DNA from: CAYIYO01 sp964367715
GTDB taxonomy: Bacteria > Chlamydiota > Chlamydiia > Chlamydiales > Criblamydiaceae
Direction of reading: 5' to 3'
DNA: 24,968 bases
Assembly: GCA_964367715.1 (NCBI GenBank)
Contig: CAYIYO010000027.1
Location: 1 to 24,968 of the forward strand
Part shown: piece by piece, positions 6,139 to 13,299 of the stretch
Layout of the letters: the number at the start of each line of letters is the position of its first letter
Position numbering within the stretch: the first letter of the stretch is position 1
Notes under the pieces: model-generated
Databases searched by the model: none
Seen by the model: the letters and a program-made list of their open reading frames with translations, nothing else
What the model was told of the DNA's origin: nothing
Program-made: the position numbers and the translations under genes

Positions 6139-8736
6139 TTAATTCTTTACTTCATAAGCGACGTGGCCATTATCCATCTTTAGTGTGACTGTGCTGTGCG
6201 TAGGAATTTTTCCTTCCAGGATTGCATTAGCAAGGATATTTACCACTTGGTGCTGGATTAATCGTTTGAGAGGACGTGCTCCAAAGTGAGGGTCGTAGCC
6301 CGTCTCTGCTAGCCATTTGATAAGATCTTCGTTGCAGATCAGTTTGCATTGTCTTTCTTCCAATCGCTTTTCAAGTTGATGCAGTTGAATCTTCACAATT
6401 TTTTCCATGTCCTTTTCTTGTAACGGCAAGAATGGCAGAATTTCATCTAAACGATTGAGGAATTCTGGTCGGAAATGTGCTTTGATGATGGGCTCAAGAA
6501 TCTTCACTAACGCTTCTTTGCTTAATTCTTTTGCATTGCCTTGCATCTTTTCTAAAAGCTGCTCAGAGCCAAGATTAGAGGTCATAATGAAAAGAGCATT
6601 TTTGCAGTTGACAACGCGCCCTTTGCTGTCGGTGATGCGTCCATCGTCAAACACTTGTAATAGGATGTTAAAGACGTCATGGTGTGCTTTTTCTATTTCG
6701 TCGAAGAGCACAACGCTGTAAGGGCGTCGACGTAACGCTTCTGTTAACTGTCCGCCTTCGTCATACCCAACGTATCCTGGGGGTGATCCAATGAGTTTTG
6801 ACACGCTATGCTTTTCCATGTATTCCGACATGTCGAGGCGTATCATCGCTTCTTCTTGATCGAATAACTGCTGTGCCAGCGCTTTTGTCAATTCCGTTTT
6901 TCCCACTCCTGTCGGTCCTAGAAAAAGGAATGCTCCTATAGGACGCCCGGGATCGCCCAGTCCTGAACGTGAGCGACGGATGGCTTCGCAAACGGATTTA
7001 ACGACGAGATTTTGTCCGACGACACGCTTTTCGAGTTCTTTTTCGAGGTGAAGGAGACGTTGAACATCGCTTTCGATCATTTTTGTGACCGGAATGCCTG
7101 TCCACTTGGAGACAATGTGTGCGATGAGATTTTCATCAACCTCTTCTTGAAGAAGACGGTTGGATTTGCTATTAAGAATTTTTTGAATTTCTTCTAACTC
7201 TTTTTGTACTTCAGGAATGCGTTGATAGCGCAATTCAGCGACTTTATTGTAGTCGGAATTTCGCTCTGCTTCATCTTCTTGAAAGCGCAGACGTTCGATG
7301 GAATCTTTCTTTTCTTTTAATTTGTCAATCAATTCCTTTTCTTGTTCCCATTGCTGTCTTAAGGTACCTAATTCTTCTCGCAAGTGGGCGATTTTTCCTT
7401 CGATCACGTTAAGACGTTGCTTATCGACGGCATCTTTTTCGCGCTTTAGCGCTTCTTGTTCGATCACAAGAGCGGACAATTCTCTTTCCTTTGTGTCGAT
7501 GGGGAGGGGGCGACTGCCGAGCTGCATGCGAATTAAGCTGGCGGCTTCGTCGATAAGGTCGATCGCTTTGTCGGGAAGACGACGGTCGGTGATGTAACGG
7601 TAGGAAAGATAAACCGCAGCGTGTAACGCCGATTCCGTGATGCGCACTCCGTGGAAGATCTCGTATTTCTCTTTTAAGCCGCGTAAGATGGCAACAGCTT
7701 CTTCTGGAGAAGGCTCGCTGACGTAGACCGTTTGAAAGCGGCGTTCGAGAGCAGGATCTTTTTCGATATATTTTTGGTACTCGTTGAGTGTGGTGGCGCC
7801 GACGCAATGCAGCGTTCCTCTCGCAAGCGCAGGTTTTAAGAGGTTGGCGGCATCCATTGATCCTTCTGCAGCGCCTGCACCGACAAGAGTGTGCACTTCG
7901 TCAATGAAGAGAATAATCTGCCCCTCGCTTTTTTCGATCTCTTGTAAAATCCCTTTCAAGCGCTCTTCGAATTCGCCGCGGAACTTTGTTCCGGCAACGA
8001 GAGATCCCATGTCTAGTGTCAGCAGCTGCTTATTCTTTAAGGAGTCGGGCACATCGCCTTGAATGATCCGCTGGGCAAGACCTTCGGCGATCGCTGTTTT
8101 TCCCACGCCGGGCTCACCGATCAGCAGAGGATTATTTTTTGTTCGTCGGCTGAGCACTTGCATGGTGCGGCGAATTTCTTCGTCACGGCCAATCACAGGA
8201 TCGATCTTTCCTTCACGGGCCAGGGTCGTGAGATTTTTGCAGTATTTTTCTAACGCTTGCATCTGATTTTCTGCTGTAGGGGAATCCATATGGCGATCTC
8301 CGCGAATTTTTTTAATATGTTCTTCTAACTTTTGTAAGGAAATTCCAGTGCTATTTTTCCATTCGTTAAATGGAGTGCTTCCATTTTTCCAGTAGGAGAT
8401 CAGAAAATGGTCGCTGCTGGTGTAAGAGTCTTTCCAGCTTTTTGCAATGGCCTGGGCATCGGCGATGCGATTTTGCAGGGTGCGTCCCGCTGTCGGGGCT
8501 TGGGCGGACGATCCGGTAAAGGTCGCTTCACGGGCAATCTCTGCTTCGAGGGACTGCACGAGAGAAGTAGGATTTGCATTGATGTGAGTAAGGATGGAGT
8601 GGAAGTATCCTTCAGGCTCTTGTAGAAAAGACAGAAGTAATTGATTGTCAGATACTTCTGTTTTTTGCTTCGACTGCGCAGTCGAAAAAGCATGTTGGAT
8701 CGCTTCGGTCACCCCTTCGGTAAAATTTTGTTCCAT
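6139..8736 (-). CDS. clpB: ClpB disaggregase (Hsp100)
   Basis: ClpB is a cytosolic hexameric AAA+ ATPase that, with DnaK, pulls proteins out of aggregates. At 865 residues it has the full family length: the N-terminal repeat domain (1-145), NBD1 with Walker A GEPGVGKT (207-214) and a DEVH Walker B, the long coiled-coil middle domain (about 410-530), and NBD2 with GPTGVGKT (near 610), followed by the C-terminal oligomerisation domain ending GARPLKRLIQ. There is no ClpP-binding IGF loop by eye. The start is supported by GAGG about eight bases upstream. It begins 49 bases after the adenosyltransferase stop on the same strand and may be co-transcribed. No CIRCE (HrcA) operator is seen in the immediate upstream region. 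Confidence 0.97.
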   Translation of the reverse strand: MEQNFTEGVTEAIQHAFSTAQSKQKTEVSDNQLLLSFLQEPEGYFHSILTHINANPTSLVQSLEAEIAREATFTGSSAQAPTAGRTLQNRIADAQAIAKSWKDSYTSSDHFLISYWKNGSTPFNEWKNSTGISLQKLEEHIKKIRGDRHMDSPTAENQMQALEKYCKNLTTLAREGKIDPVIGRDEEIRRTMQVLSRRTKNNPLLIGEPGVGKTAIAEGLAQRIIQGDVPDSLKNKQLLTLDMGSLVAGTKFRGEFEERLKGILQEIEKSEGQIILFIDEVHTLVGAGAAEGSMDAANLLKPALARGTLHCVGATTLNEYQKYIEKDPALERRFQTVYVSEPSPEEAVAILRGLKEKYEIFHGVRITESALHAAVYLSYRYITDRRLPDKAIDLIDEAASLIRMQLGSRPLPIDTKERELSALVIEQEALKREKDAVDKQRLNVIEGKIAHLREELGTLRQQWEQEKELIDKLKEKKDSIERLRFQEDEAERNSDYNKVAELRYQRIPEVQKELEEIQKILNSKSNRLLQEEVDENLIAHIVSKWTGIPVTKMIESDVQRLLHLEKELEKRVVGQNLVVKSVCEAIRRSRSGLGDPGRPIGAFLFLGPTGVGKTELTKALAQQLFDQEEAMIRLDMSEYMEKHSVSKLIGSPPGYVGYDEGGQLTEALRRRPYSVVLFDEIEKAHHDVFNILLQVFDDGRITDSKGRVVNCKNALFIMTSNLGSEQLLEKMQGNAKELSKEALVKILEPIIKAHFRPEFLNRLDEILPFLPLQEKDMEKIVKIQLHQLEKRLEERQCKLICNEDLIKWLAETGYDPHFGARPLKRLIQHQVVNILANAILEGKIPTHSTVTLKMDNGHVAYEVKN

Positions 8737-8785
8737 GTGAAACCTCGCTCGTTTATTTTACATTATTAAAATAATTGTTTTATTT

Positions 8786-9364
8786 CTAGCGGTGCATTTT
8801 ATGGGGCTCCCAGAACGTTTCTGGTCGTTTTAGGAGATGGTTCGCATAGCGGGACGCCATGAATAAGTAGTCCGAGAGGCGGTTGACATAGACCAAAAGA
8901 TCTTCTGAAACATCCGCATGTTCTAGTAAAGGAAGAATTTTCGTTTCGGCCCGTCTGCAGATGCTTCGTGCAAGGTGAAGGTGGGCTCCGGATGGATGCC
9001 CTCCTGGAAGGATGAAAGTATGCAGCTTGTTGAGGGAGGTTTCCATCGTATCCATCCATTCTTCTAGCATCGATATCGCTTCTTTGTCGAAACGCGTTTT
9101 TGCAATCTTATCATCAGCGGAACGCGTGCGCGGTGTTGCAATAGCGGCTCCGATGTCGAAAAGAGCGTGTTGGATCATTTCGAGCTGTTTTTTTAGCTCA
9201 TCAAACGGGGGCTCTGATGGTAGATGGGAGATAGAGAGGCCGATTGCACAGTTGCACTCATCGATCGCCCCTAGCGTTTTGATAAACTCATTATCTTTAC
9301 GTATGCGCTGTCCGTTAAAAAGGGAGGTTTGACCCTTATCGCCAGTTCGTGTGTATATCTTCAT
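8786..9364 (-). CDS. PduO-type ATP:cob(I)alamin adenosyltransferase
   Basis: This enzyme converts cob(I)alamin and ATP to adenosylcobalamin, the cofactor for radical enzymes such as methylmalonyl-CoA mutase. The 192-residue protein has the family order: TRTGDKG nucleotide loop (5-11), FILPGG (117-122), the Arg-rich helix ARSICRRAE (132-140) and NRLSDYLF (161-168) followed by SRY. There is no signal peptide. AAGGAG lies about six bases upstream of ATG 9364. It precedes clpB by 49 bases. No B12-dependent mutase or cobalamin synthesis gene is in the window; the one other predicted cobalamin user here is QueG, which is thought to use cobalamin without needing the adenosyl form. The leader RNA carries a strong hairpin, listed separately. 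Confidence 0.93.
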   Translation of the reverse strand: MKIYTRTGDKGQTSLFNGQRIRKDNEFIKTLGAIDECNCAIGLSISHLPSEPPFDELKKQLEMIQHALFDIGAAIATPRTRSADDKIAKTRFDKEAISMLEEWMDTMETSLNKLHTFILPGGHPSGAHLHLARSICRRAETKILPLLEHADVSEDLLVYVNRLSDYLFMASRYANHLLKRPETFWEPHKMHR

Positions 9365-9366
9365 TT

Positions 9367-9457
9367 TGCTCTCCTTTTAAATTTTTTACCAAAGAGAGCA
9401 GAGAGAAATCGTGTGATTTACGCAACGAGATTTTGTCTGTCTCTGTGTTCTCTTTGG
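9367..9457 (-). promoter_or_regulatory. Structured leader of the adenosyltransferase gene
   Basis: In the minus-strand transcript, 9440-9457 pairs with 9389-9406 over 18 positions with two mismatches (33-base loop). The same downstream arm also holds 9394-9400 (gagagca on the plus strand), which is exactly complementary to 9367-9373, covering part of the Shine-Dalgarno AAGGAGAGC. The two pairings exclude each other. The hairpin is not followed by a U tract, so it is not a terminator. A regulatory role is inference. Confidence 0.45.
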
Positions 9458-9478
9458 GCTATGTCGTAATTTTTCCTT

Positions 9479-9514
9479 ATGTATACCGATTCTTGATTTC
9501 ACTTGTGTATACAT
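9479..9514. promoter_or_regulatory. Operator-like dyad ATGTATAC-N20-GTATACAT
   Basis: Two exact inverted 8-mers (9479-9486 and 9507-9514), each containing the palindrome GTATAC, lie in the 298-base intergenic region between the divergent adenosyltransferase and alpha/beta hydrolase genes. The repeat centres are 28 bases apart, close to three helical turns, as expected if a dimeric regulator bound twice on one face. No regulator gene is adjacent. Apart from this, the leader hairpin and a weak promoter, the intergenic region shows nothing further. Confidence 0.35.
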
Positions 9515-9614
9515 GGAGGAGATAGACTCTTTTTTTTGTGAATATGAATTTCTCATTTTTACTATTTATGTACAAGTGTCATCGGAAAGAAACCTTAGTC
9601 ATTAAAAAAAATCG

Positions 9615-9644
9615 TTCATCACAATTTCCTATATCCGTTATGAT
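9615..9644 (+). promoter_or_regulatory. Possible promoter for the hydrolase-Mur ligase-Ddl operon
   Basis: TTCATC (9615-9620), an 18-base spacer and TATGAT (9639-9644) give a modest promoter match 18 bases before the hydrolase ATG, with AGGAG between them. The -35 match is weak. Confidence 0.35.
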
Positions 9645-9662
9645 CGTGCTAGGAGAAATCGA

Positions 9663-10448
9663 ATGGAAGAAGAAAAAGTAGAATTATTTGTCGAACGCCT
9701 TGGCGTTAAAGGCCCTCATGTGATTATTCTGCATGGATGGGGATGCTCAATAGAACAAATGCGTCCATTAGGCGAACTTCTGTCGCACAAGATGCAAGTC
9801 CATCTCATCGATTTACCCGGCTTTGGACGCTCCACAACTCCAGAAGAAACATGGAGCAGCTTCGATTACGCACAACGCCTCGTTCGTTATTTAAAAGAAA
9901 AAAATATTTTGTCTGCACACCTTGTTGGCCATTCGTTTGGAGGTAAGGTCGCAATGAGCATGGCAAAGGATTATCCGGTAACCGTCTCTACTCTTACTTT
10001 GCTTGCATCTTCAGGACTCAAGCGTTCCCGCTCTCTAAAAGATAAAGTCCGAATGAAGGCAATTGTCGTCGCAGGCACGCTTTTTAAAGCGATCGATAAC
10101 ACATGCGGAAGTTCCCTTTTTGAAACTAAGATCGCACAGCGCTACGGCTCTCCAGATTATCGAAATGCAGGACCAATGCGTCCCATTCTTGTAAAGTCTG
10201 TAAATGAAGATTTATCCGAAACAGCAAAAGCGATTAAGCAACCGACATTACTTTTATGGGGAGAAAATGATGTCGATACTCCGCCCACAATGGGGCGCAG
10301 ATTCCATGAACTGATTTCAGGATCGACCCTTTACGTGTTTCCTGGAAAAAATCATCACTTATATCAAGAGGGGGGCAGCTCTCTCTGCGCATCCTATATC
10401 CTCCCTTTTATCGCAAATCAGGAGGCAATAAATGGAAAAAATATTTGA
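9663..10448 (+). CDS. Alpha/beta hydrolase of the Mur ligase-Ddl operon
   Basis: This 261-residue serine hydrolase fold has the oxyanion-loop sequence HGWG (24-27), the nucleophile elbow GHSFGG with S91, acid D203 in WGENDVDTPP and H231 in GKNHHLYQE: a complete catalytic triad. A short cap lies between about 118 and 190. No signal peptide is seen, so it is probably cytosolic. AGGAG precedes the ATG with good spacing. Its last 17 bases overlap the start of the membrane Mur ligase gene, so the two are almost certainly translated together. The substrate is unknown. Given the partners, an amide or ester linked to a peptide or amino-acid conjugate is possible, but this is inference. Confidence 0.85.
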   Translation: MEEEKVELFVERLGVKGPHVIILHGWGCSIEQMRPLGELLSHKMQVHLIDLPGFGRSTTPEETWSSFDYAQRLVRYLKEKNILSAHLVGHSFGGKVAMSMAKDYPVTVSTLTLLASSGLKRSRSLKDKVRMKAIVVAGTLFKAIDNTCGSSLFETKIAQRYGSPDYRNAGPMRPILVKSVNEDLSETAKAIKQPTLLLWGENDVDTPPTMGRRFHELISGSTLYVFPGKNHHLYQEGGSSLCASYILPFIANQEAINGKNI

Positions 10449-12039
10449 TCTTGCACTTCTGTTTATGGCTGTCACATTACTCGTTAAGCATCGGCTCTTC
10501 CACTATCTGCGCTTCTTGCAGCAAGAGGACTATGCAATCGATCGCTTTCGGGAATGGAATAAAAAAAATAGGGCGTTTGATAAAAAAGGAACATCTCTTT
10601 TTTTATCAAGTATTCCATTCGCATTTCTACTCAATCCTACTCTTGTTCTTCTCGCATTATTGGGAGGTGTCCATTGGATCACAAAACAAGAAAAAGATCC
10701 GCGCTCCCACGGTAAACTGCGTTTGCAAATGACTGCCCGCGCCAAGCGGATTTATCGGACAGCATTCGCGCTTTATCTTGGGGTTGCACTATTCCTCATG
10801 GGAGTTATTTCTCTTTATGATTTTTATGTTTTAAATGCATTGTCCGCGATCTTGCTTATTCAGCTGACCCCGCTTTGGCTAGTCGGTGCGGTGTTCTTTT
10901 TGCGTCGCGGCGAAGAGCGGCTTCAAGAGCAGTATGTACGAGAAGCAAAAAATGTTTTTAATAAAATTTCTCCCTTCACCATCGGCATCACAGGAAGCTA
11001 TGGAAAAACCAGCACAAAACAAGCACTTGGGGATATCCTTAACCTTACATTAGCTCCGACATTTTGGCCCAAAAAAGGCATCAATACTCCTATGGGAATC
11101 ACGCGAGAAATTCGCACACGGTTGCAAGAGGGTTACCGCTACGCTGTGATTGAAATGGGAGCATATGGACCCGGATCCATCGCACATTTATGCTCCCTCA
11201 CTCCTCCTCAGGCAGCAATTATCACTTCAATCGGCACGGCGCATCTCGAACGATTTGGCTCACGAGAAATCATTTTAAAAGCAAAAGCAGAGCTTGCTGC
11301 TGCTGTTCCTGTTGATGGAATTCTCGTGTGCAACGGAGACGATCCTGGAGCCCGCCAAATTGCGACAATCCATCGCAAAAAAACAACATTACTTTACGGA
11401 ACAGAACAAAGAGAAGAGCCTCTTGATTGTCAGCTTTTGAATTGGGAAATGAAGGGAAAAGGCACGGCCTTTACGTTAAGATGGAAAGAAAAAAAATATG
11501 AGGGATGGTCTCCAACCTATGGCAAGCTGCCTTTATTAAATTTAATGGCAGCTTTCACCATGGCGTGTGCGTTGGGAGCAGATCCCACGCTTGTCTTAGC
11601 AGCGATACGCTCTCAAGAGCCAGTGGAAAATCGTCTTCAACCAAAAAAAGAAGGCAATAGCATTTACCTTCATGATGCATACAACTCAAATCCAAGAGGA
11701 TTTTTCGATGCACTCGATGTGATGAAACAGCTGCCAGGAAAACGACGGATTTTGATGACCCCGGGGATGATTGAATTGGGAACGATTCAAGACGAAGAAA
11801 ACAAAAAAGTAGCGGCCTACGCAGCAACTGTTTGTGACTATGTGTTGGTCGTCGGCAAAACAAATCGTCATTCTTTAGTGCGAGGATTAACATCAGAAGG
11901 CATGGCTGAGAATCAATTCTTTGTTCATGATACACGCTCAAGCGCCTTTGAACAGCTTGCAACACTACGCGAAGAAGGCGACATCATTTTAATCGAAAAC
12001 GACTTACCGGATCTATATGAAGCAGCTGTCAAATTTTAA
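10432..12039 (+). CDS. Membrane-anchored MurF-like Mur ligase
   Basis: Residues 183-535 form the ATPase and C-terminal domains of a Mur ligase: P-loop GITGSYGKTST (185-195), NTPMGI (218-223), EMGAYGPGSIAHL (241-253), SIGTAHLERFGS (266-277), the ENRLQ segment (399-403) and HDAYNSNP (414-421). These align with MurF, which joins D-Ala-D-Ala to UDP-MurNAc-tripeptide. The MurF N-terminal domain that binds the UDP part is missing; residues 1-160 instead hold about four to five hydrophobic segments (4-18, 56-83, 111-129, 133-157). The C-terminal catalytic part should sit in the cytoplasm. The gene overlaps the hydrolase before it (17 bases) and the Ddl-like gene after it (23 bases). It may be an accessory ligase acting on a membrane-bound or unusual acceptor. 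If no other murF exists in the genome, it could serve as MurF itself. Confidence 0.85.
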   Translation: MEKIFDLALLFMAVTLLVKHRLFHYLRFLQQEDYAIDRFREWNKKNRAFDKKGTSLFLSSIPFAFLLNPTLVLLALLGGVHWITKQEKDPRSHGKLRLQMTARAKRIYRTAFALYLGVALFLMGVISLYDFYVLNALSAILLIQLTPLWLVGAVFFLRRGEERLQEQYVREAKNVFNKISPFTIGITGSYGKTSTKQALGDILNLTLAPTFWPKKGINTPMGITREIRTRLQEGYRYAVIEMGAYGPGSIAHLCSLTPPQAAIITSIGTAHLERFGSREIILKAKAELAAAVPVDGILVCNGDDPGARQIATIHRKKTTLLYGTEQREEPLDCQLLNWEMKGKGTAFTLRWKEKKYEGWSPTYGKLPLLNLMAAFTMACALGADPTLVLAAIRSQEPVENRLQPKKEGNSIYLHDAYNSNPRGFFDALDVMKQLPGKRRILMTPGMIELGTIQDEENKKVAAYAATVCDYVLVVGKTNRHSLVRGLTSEGMAENQFFVHDTRSSAFEQLATLREEGDIILIENDLPDLYEAAVKF

Positions 12040-13201
12040 CGAGAAAAAACGCCTGGCCGTTCTATTTGGAGGACGTTCCGCCGAGCACGAGATTTCGATC
12101 ATCACTGCCTTACAGGCAATCACAGCAATCGATCCCTTACGTTACGAAATCATCCCTGTCTATGTCACGCTCGAAGGAAAATGGTTCACAGGAACGGGCC
12201 TTCTCGATAAATCGATTTATCGGCAATTTAGCCAAAAGACCAATGGCCTACAGGAAGTGACGCTGTTACCTGATCCTTCCATTCAAGGGCTTGTGCCTAT
12301 CGAACACGGCTGTGTCCATCTCGATAAAAAGATTCCAACCGATTTGTTTCTTCTTCAATTTCACGGACAACAAGGGGAAGATGGCTGTATCCAAGGCCTC
12401 TTAGAACTAGCGGATATTGCGTATACTGGCTGTGGAGTGCTCTCTTCTGCTGTGGCAATGAATAAATTTCATTGTAAAGCATTTTTGCGTGAAAAAGGGA
12501 TTCCTTCTCTACCTGCTGTGACAGTTTCTCATGAAGAGCTTTTGAGGGATGGCCTAGAAGTTGTAGAACAAAAAATTTTGGCAACACCAGGATTAGAAAA
12601 TTTTCCTCTTTTTGTTAAACCCAACACACTGGGATCCAGCATCGGCATCTCCAAGGTAGAAGATTCCGTATCTTTGCATGCGGCATTGCTGAAGGGCTTT
12701 CGCTATGACCGCACACTGATTATTGAACCGTGTGTCGTTGATTTGATGGAGATTAATGTTTCTGTCCTTGGGGATCAAGCGTCTGTCGTGGAAATTCCTG
12801 TTGCAACAGACGGAATCCTCACCTACGAAGACAAGTACATGAGGGGAGGAAAAAAGACAGGGACACAAGGAATGGCAAGTCTATTGCGCGTGATTGATCC
12901 TCAGGATCTTAACGAAGAAATAAAAACATTTGTCATGAATTATGCGCTCAACGCGTATGCGGCTCTCGAATGTTTAGGTGTCAGTCGCTTTGACTTCATC
13001 TTAGACAAAAGTAATGGGCAGCTATTCTTCAACGAACTTAATCCACTGCCAGGATCCAATGCCTTTTACCTTTGGCAAAAAAGTTCTCCTCCTCTTTTAT
13101 ACACACATTTGATCGATGTATTAGTCAAACAGGCCCTCGAAAGAAAGGCATCCAAGCTGTCGGTCGACCATTCTTTTGGTTTTAAATCGTTAAATAGTTG
13201 A
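12017..13201 (+). CDS. Ddl-family ATP-grasp ligase
   Basis: The 394-residue protein belongs to the D-alanine-D-alanine ligase family. Motifs in order are: FGGRSAEHEIS (17-27), HGQQGEDGCIQG (116-127), YTGCG, KPNTLGSSIGI, EINVSVLG and FFNELNPLPGSNAFY near the C-terminus. The ATP and Mg2+ sites look intact. The segment that closes over the second substrate differs from standard Ddl: TYEDKY is followed by a Gly/Lys-rich stretch and MASLL where PA normally occurs, and NP replaces NT before LPG. Either D-Ala-D-Ala or another dipeptide or depsipeptide could be the product. In Chlamydia species Ddl is fused to MurC, so a free-standing copy may be additional. Translation probably depends on coupling to the Mur ligase, which it overlaps by 23 bases; no strong Shine-Dalgarno is visible. 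Confidence 0.87.
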   Translation: MKQLSNFNEKKRLAVLFGGRSAEHEISIITALQAITAIDPLRYEIIPVYVTLEGKWFTGTGLLDKSIYRQFSQKTNGLQEVTLLPDPSIQGLVPIEHGCVHLDKKIPTDLFLLQFHGQQGEDGCIQGLLELADIAYTGCGVLSSAVAMNKFHCKAFLREKGIPSLPAVTVSHEELLRDGLEVVEQKILATPGLENFPLFVKPNTLGSSIGISKVEDSVSLHAALLKGFRYDRTLIIEPCVVDLMEINVSVLGDQASVVEIPVATDGILTYEDKYMRGGKKTGTQGMASLLRVIDPQDLNEEIKTFVMNYALNAYAALECLGVSRFDFILDKSNGQLFFNELNPLPGSNAFYLWQKSSPPLLYTHLIDVLVKQALERKASKLSVDHSFGFKSLNS

Positions 13202-13245
13202 TTTTTAGTTTGTTATGGATTTAAAGCAAAGAAGAATGCCTCCAA

Positions 13246-13273
13246 TTGCATTTATTCAAAAGGATGGTACAAT
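13246..13273 (+). promoter_or_regulatory. Promoter of the pdhABC operon
   Basis: TTGCAT (13246-13251), a 16-base spacer and TACAAT (13268-13273) form a good sigma-70-type match. Transcription would begin near 13280, giving a leader of about 20-30 bases before pdhA. Confidence 0.55.
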
Positions 13274-13299
13274 ATGGATAGACTTGAAAAAATAATGGC

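Noticed and set aside
6407..8693. Several open frames antisense to or offset from clpB
   Set aside because: They are shadows of a long conserved gene; the products are low-complexity Arg/Ser-rich and match no family.
8737..8785. CIRCE (HrcA) element or heat-shock promoter before clpB
   Set aside because: No inverted TTAGCACTC/GAGTGCTAA sequence is present in the gap.
9365..9662. Cobalamin riboswitch upstream of the adenosyltransferase
   Set aside because: No recognisable B12 box or large conserved core was found; only the simple competing hairpins are visible.
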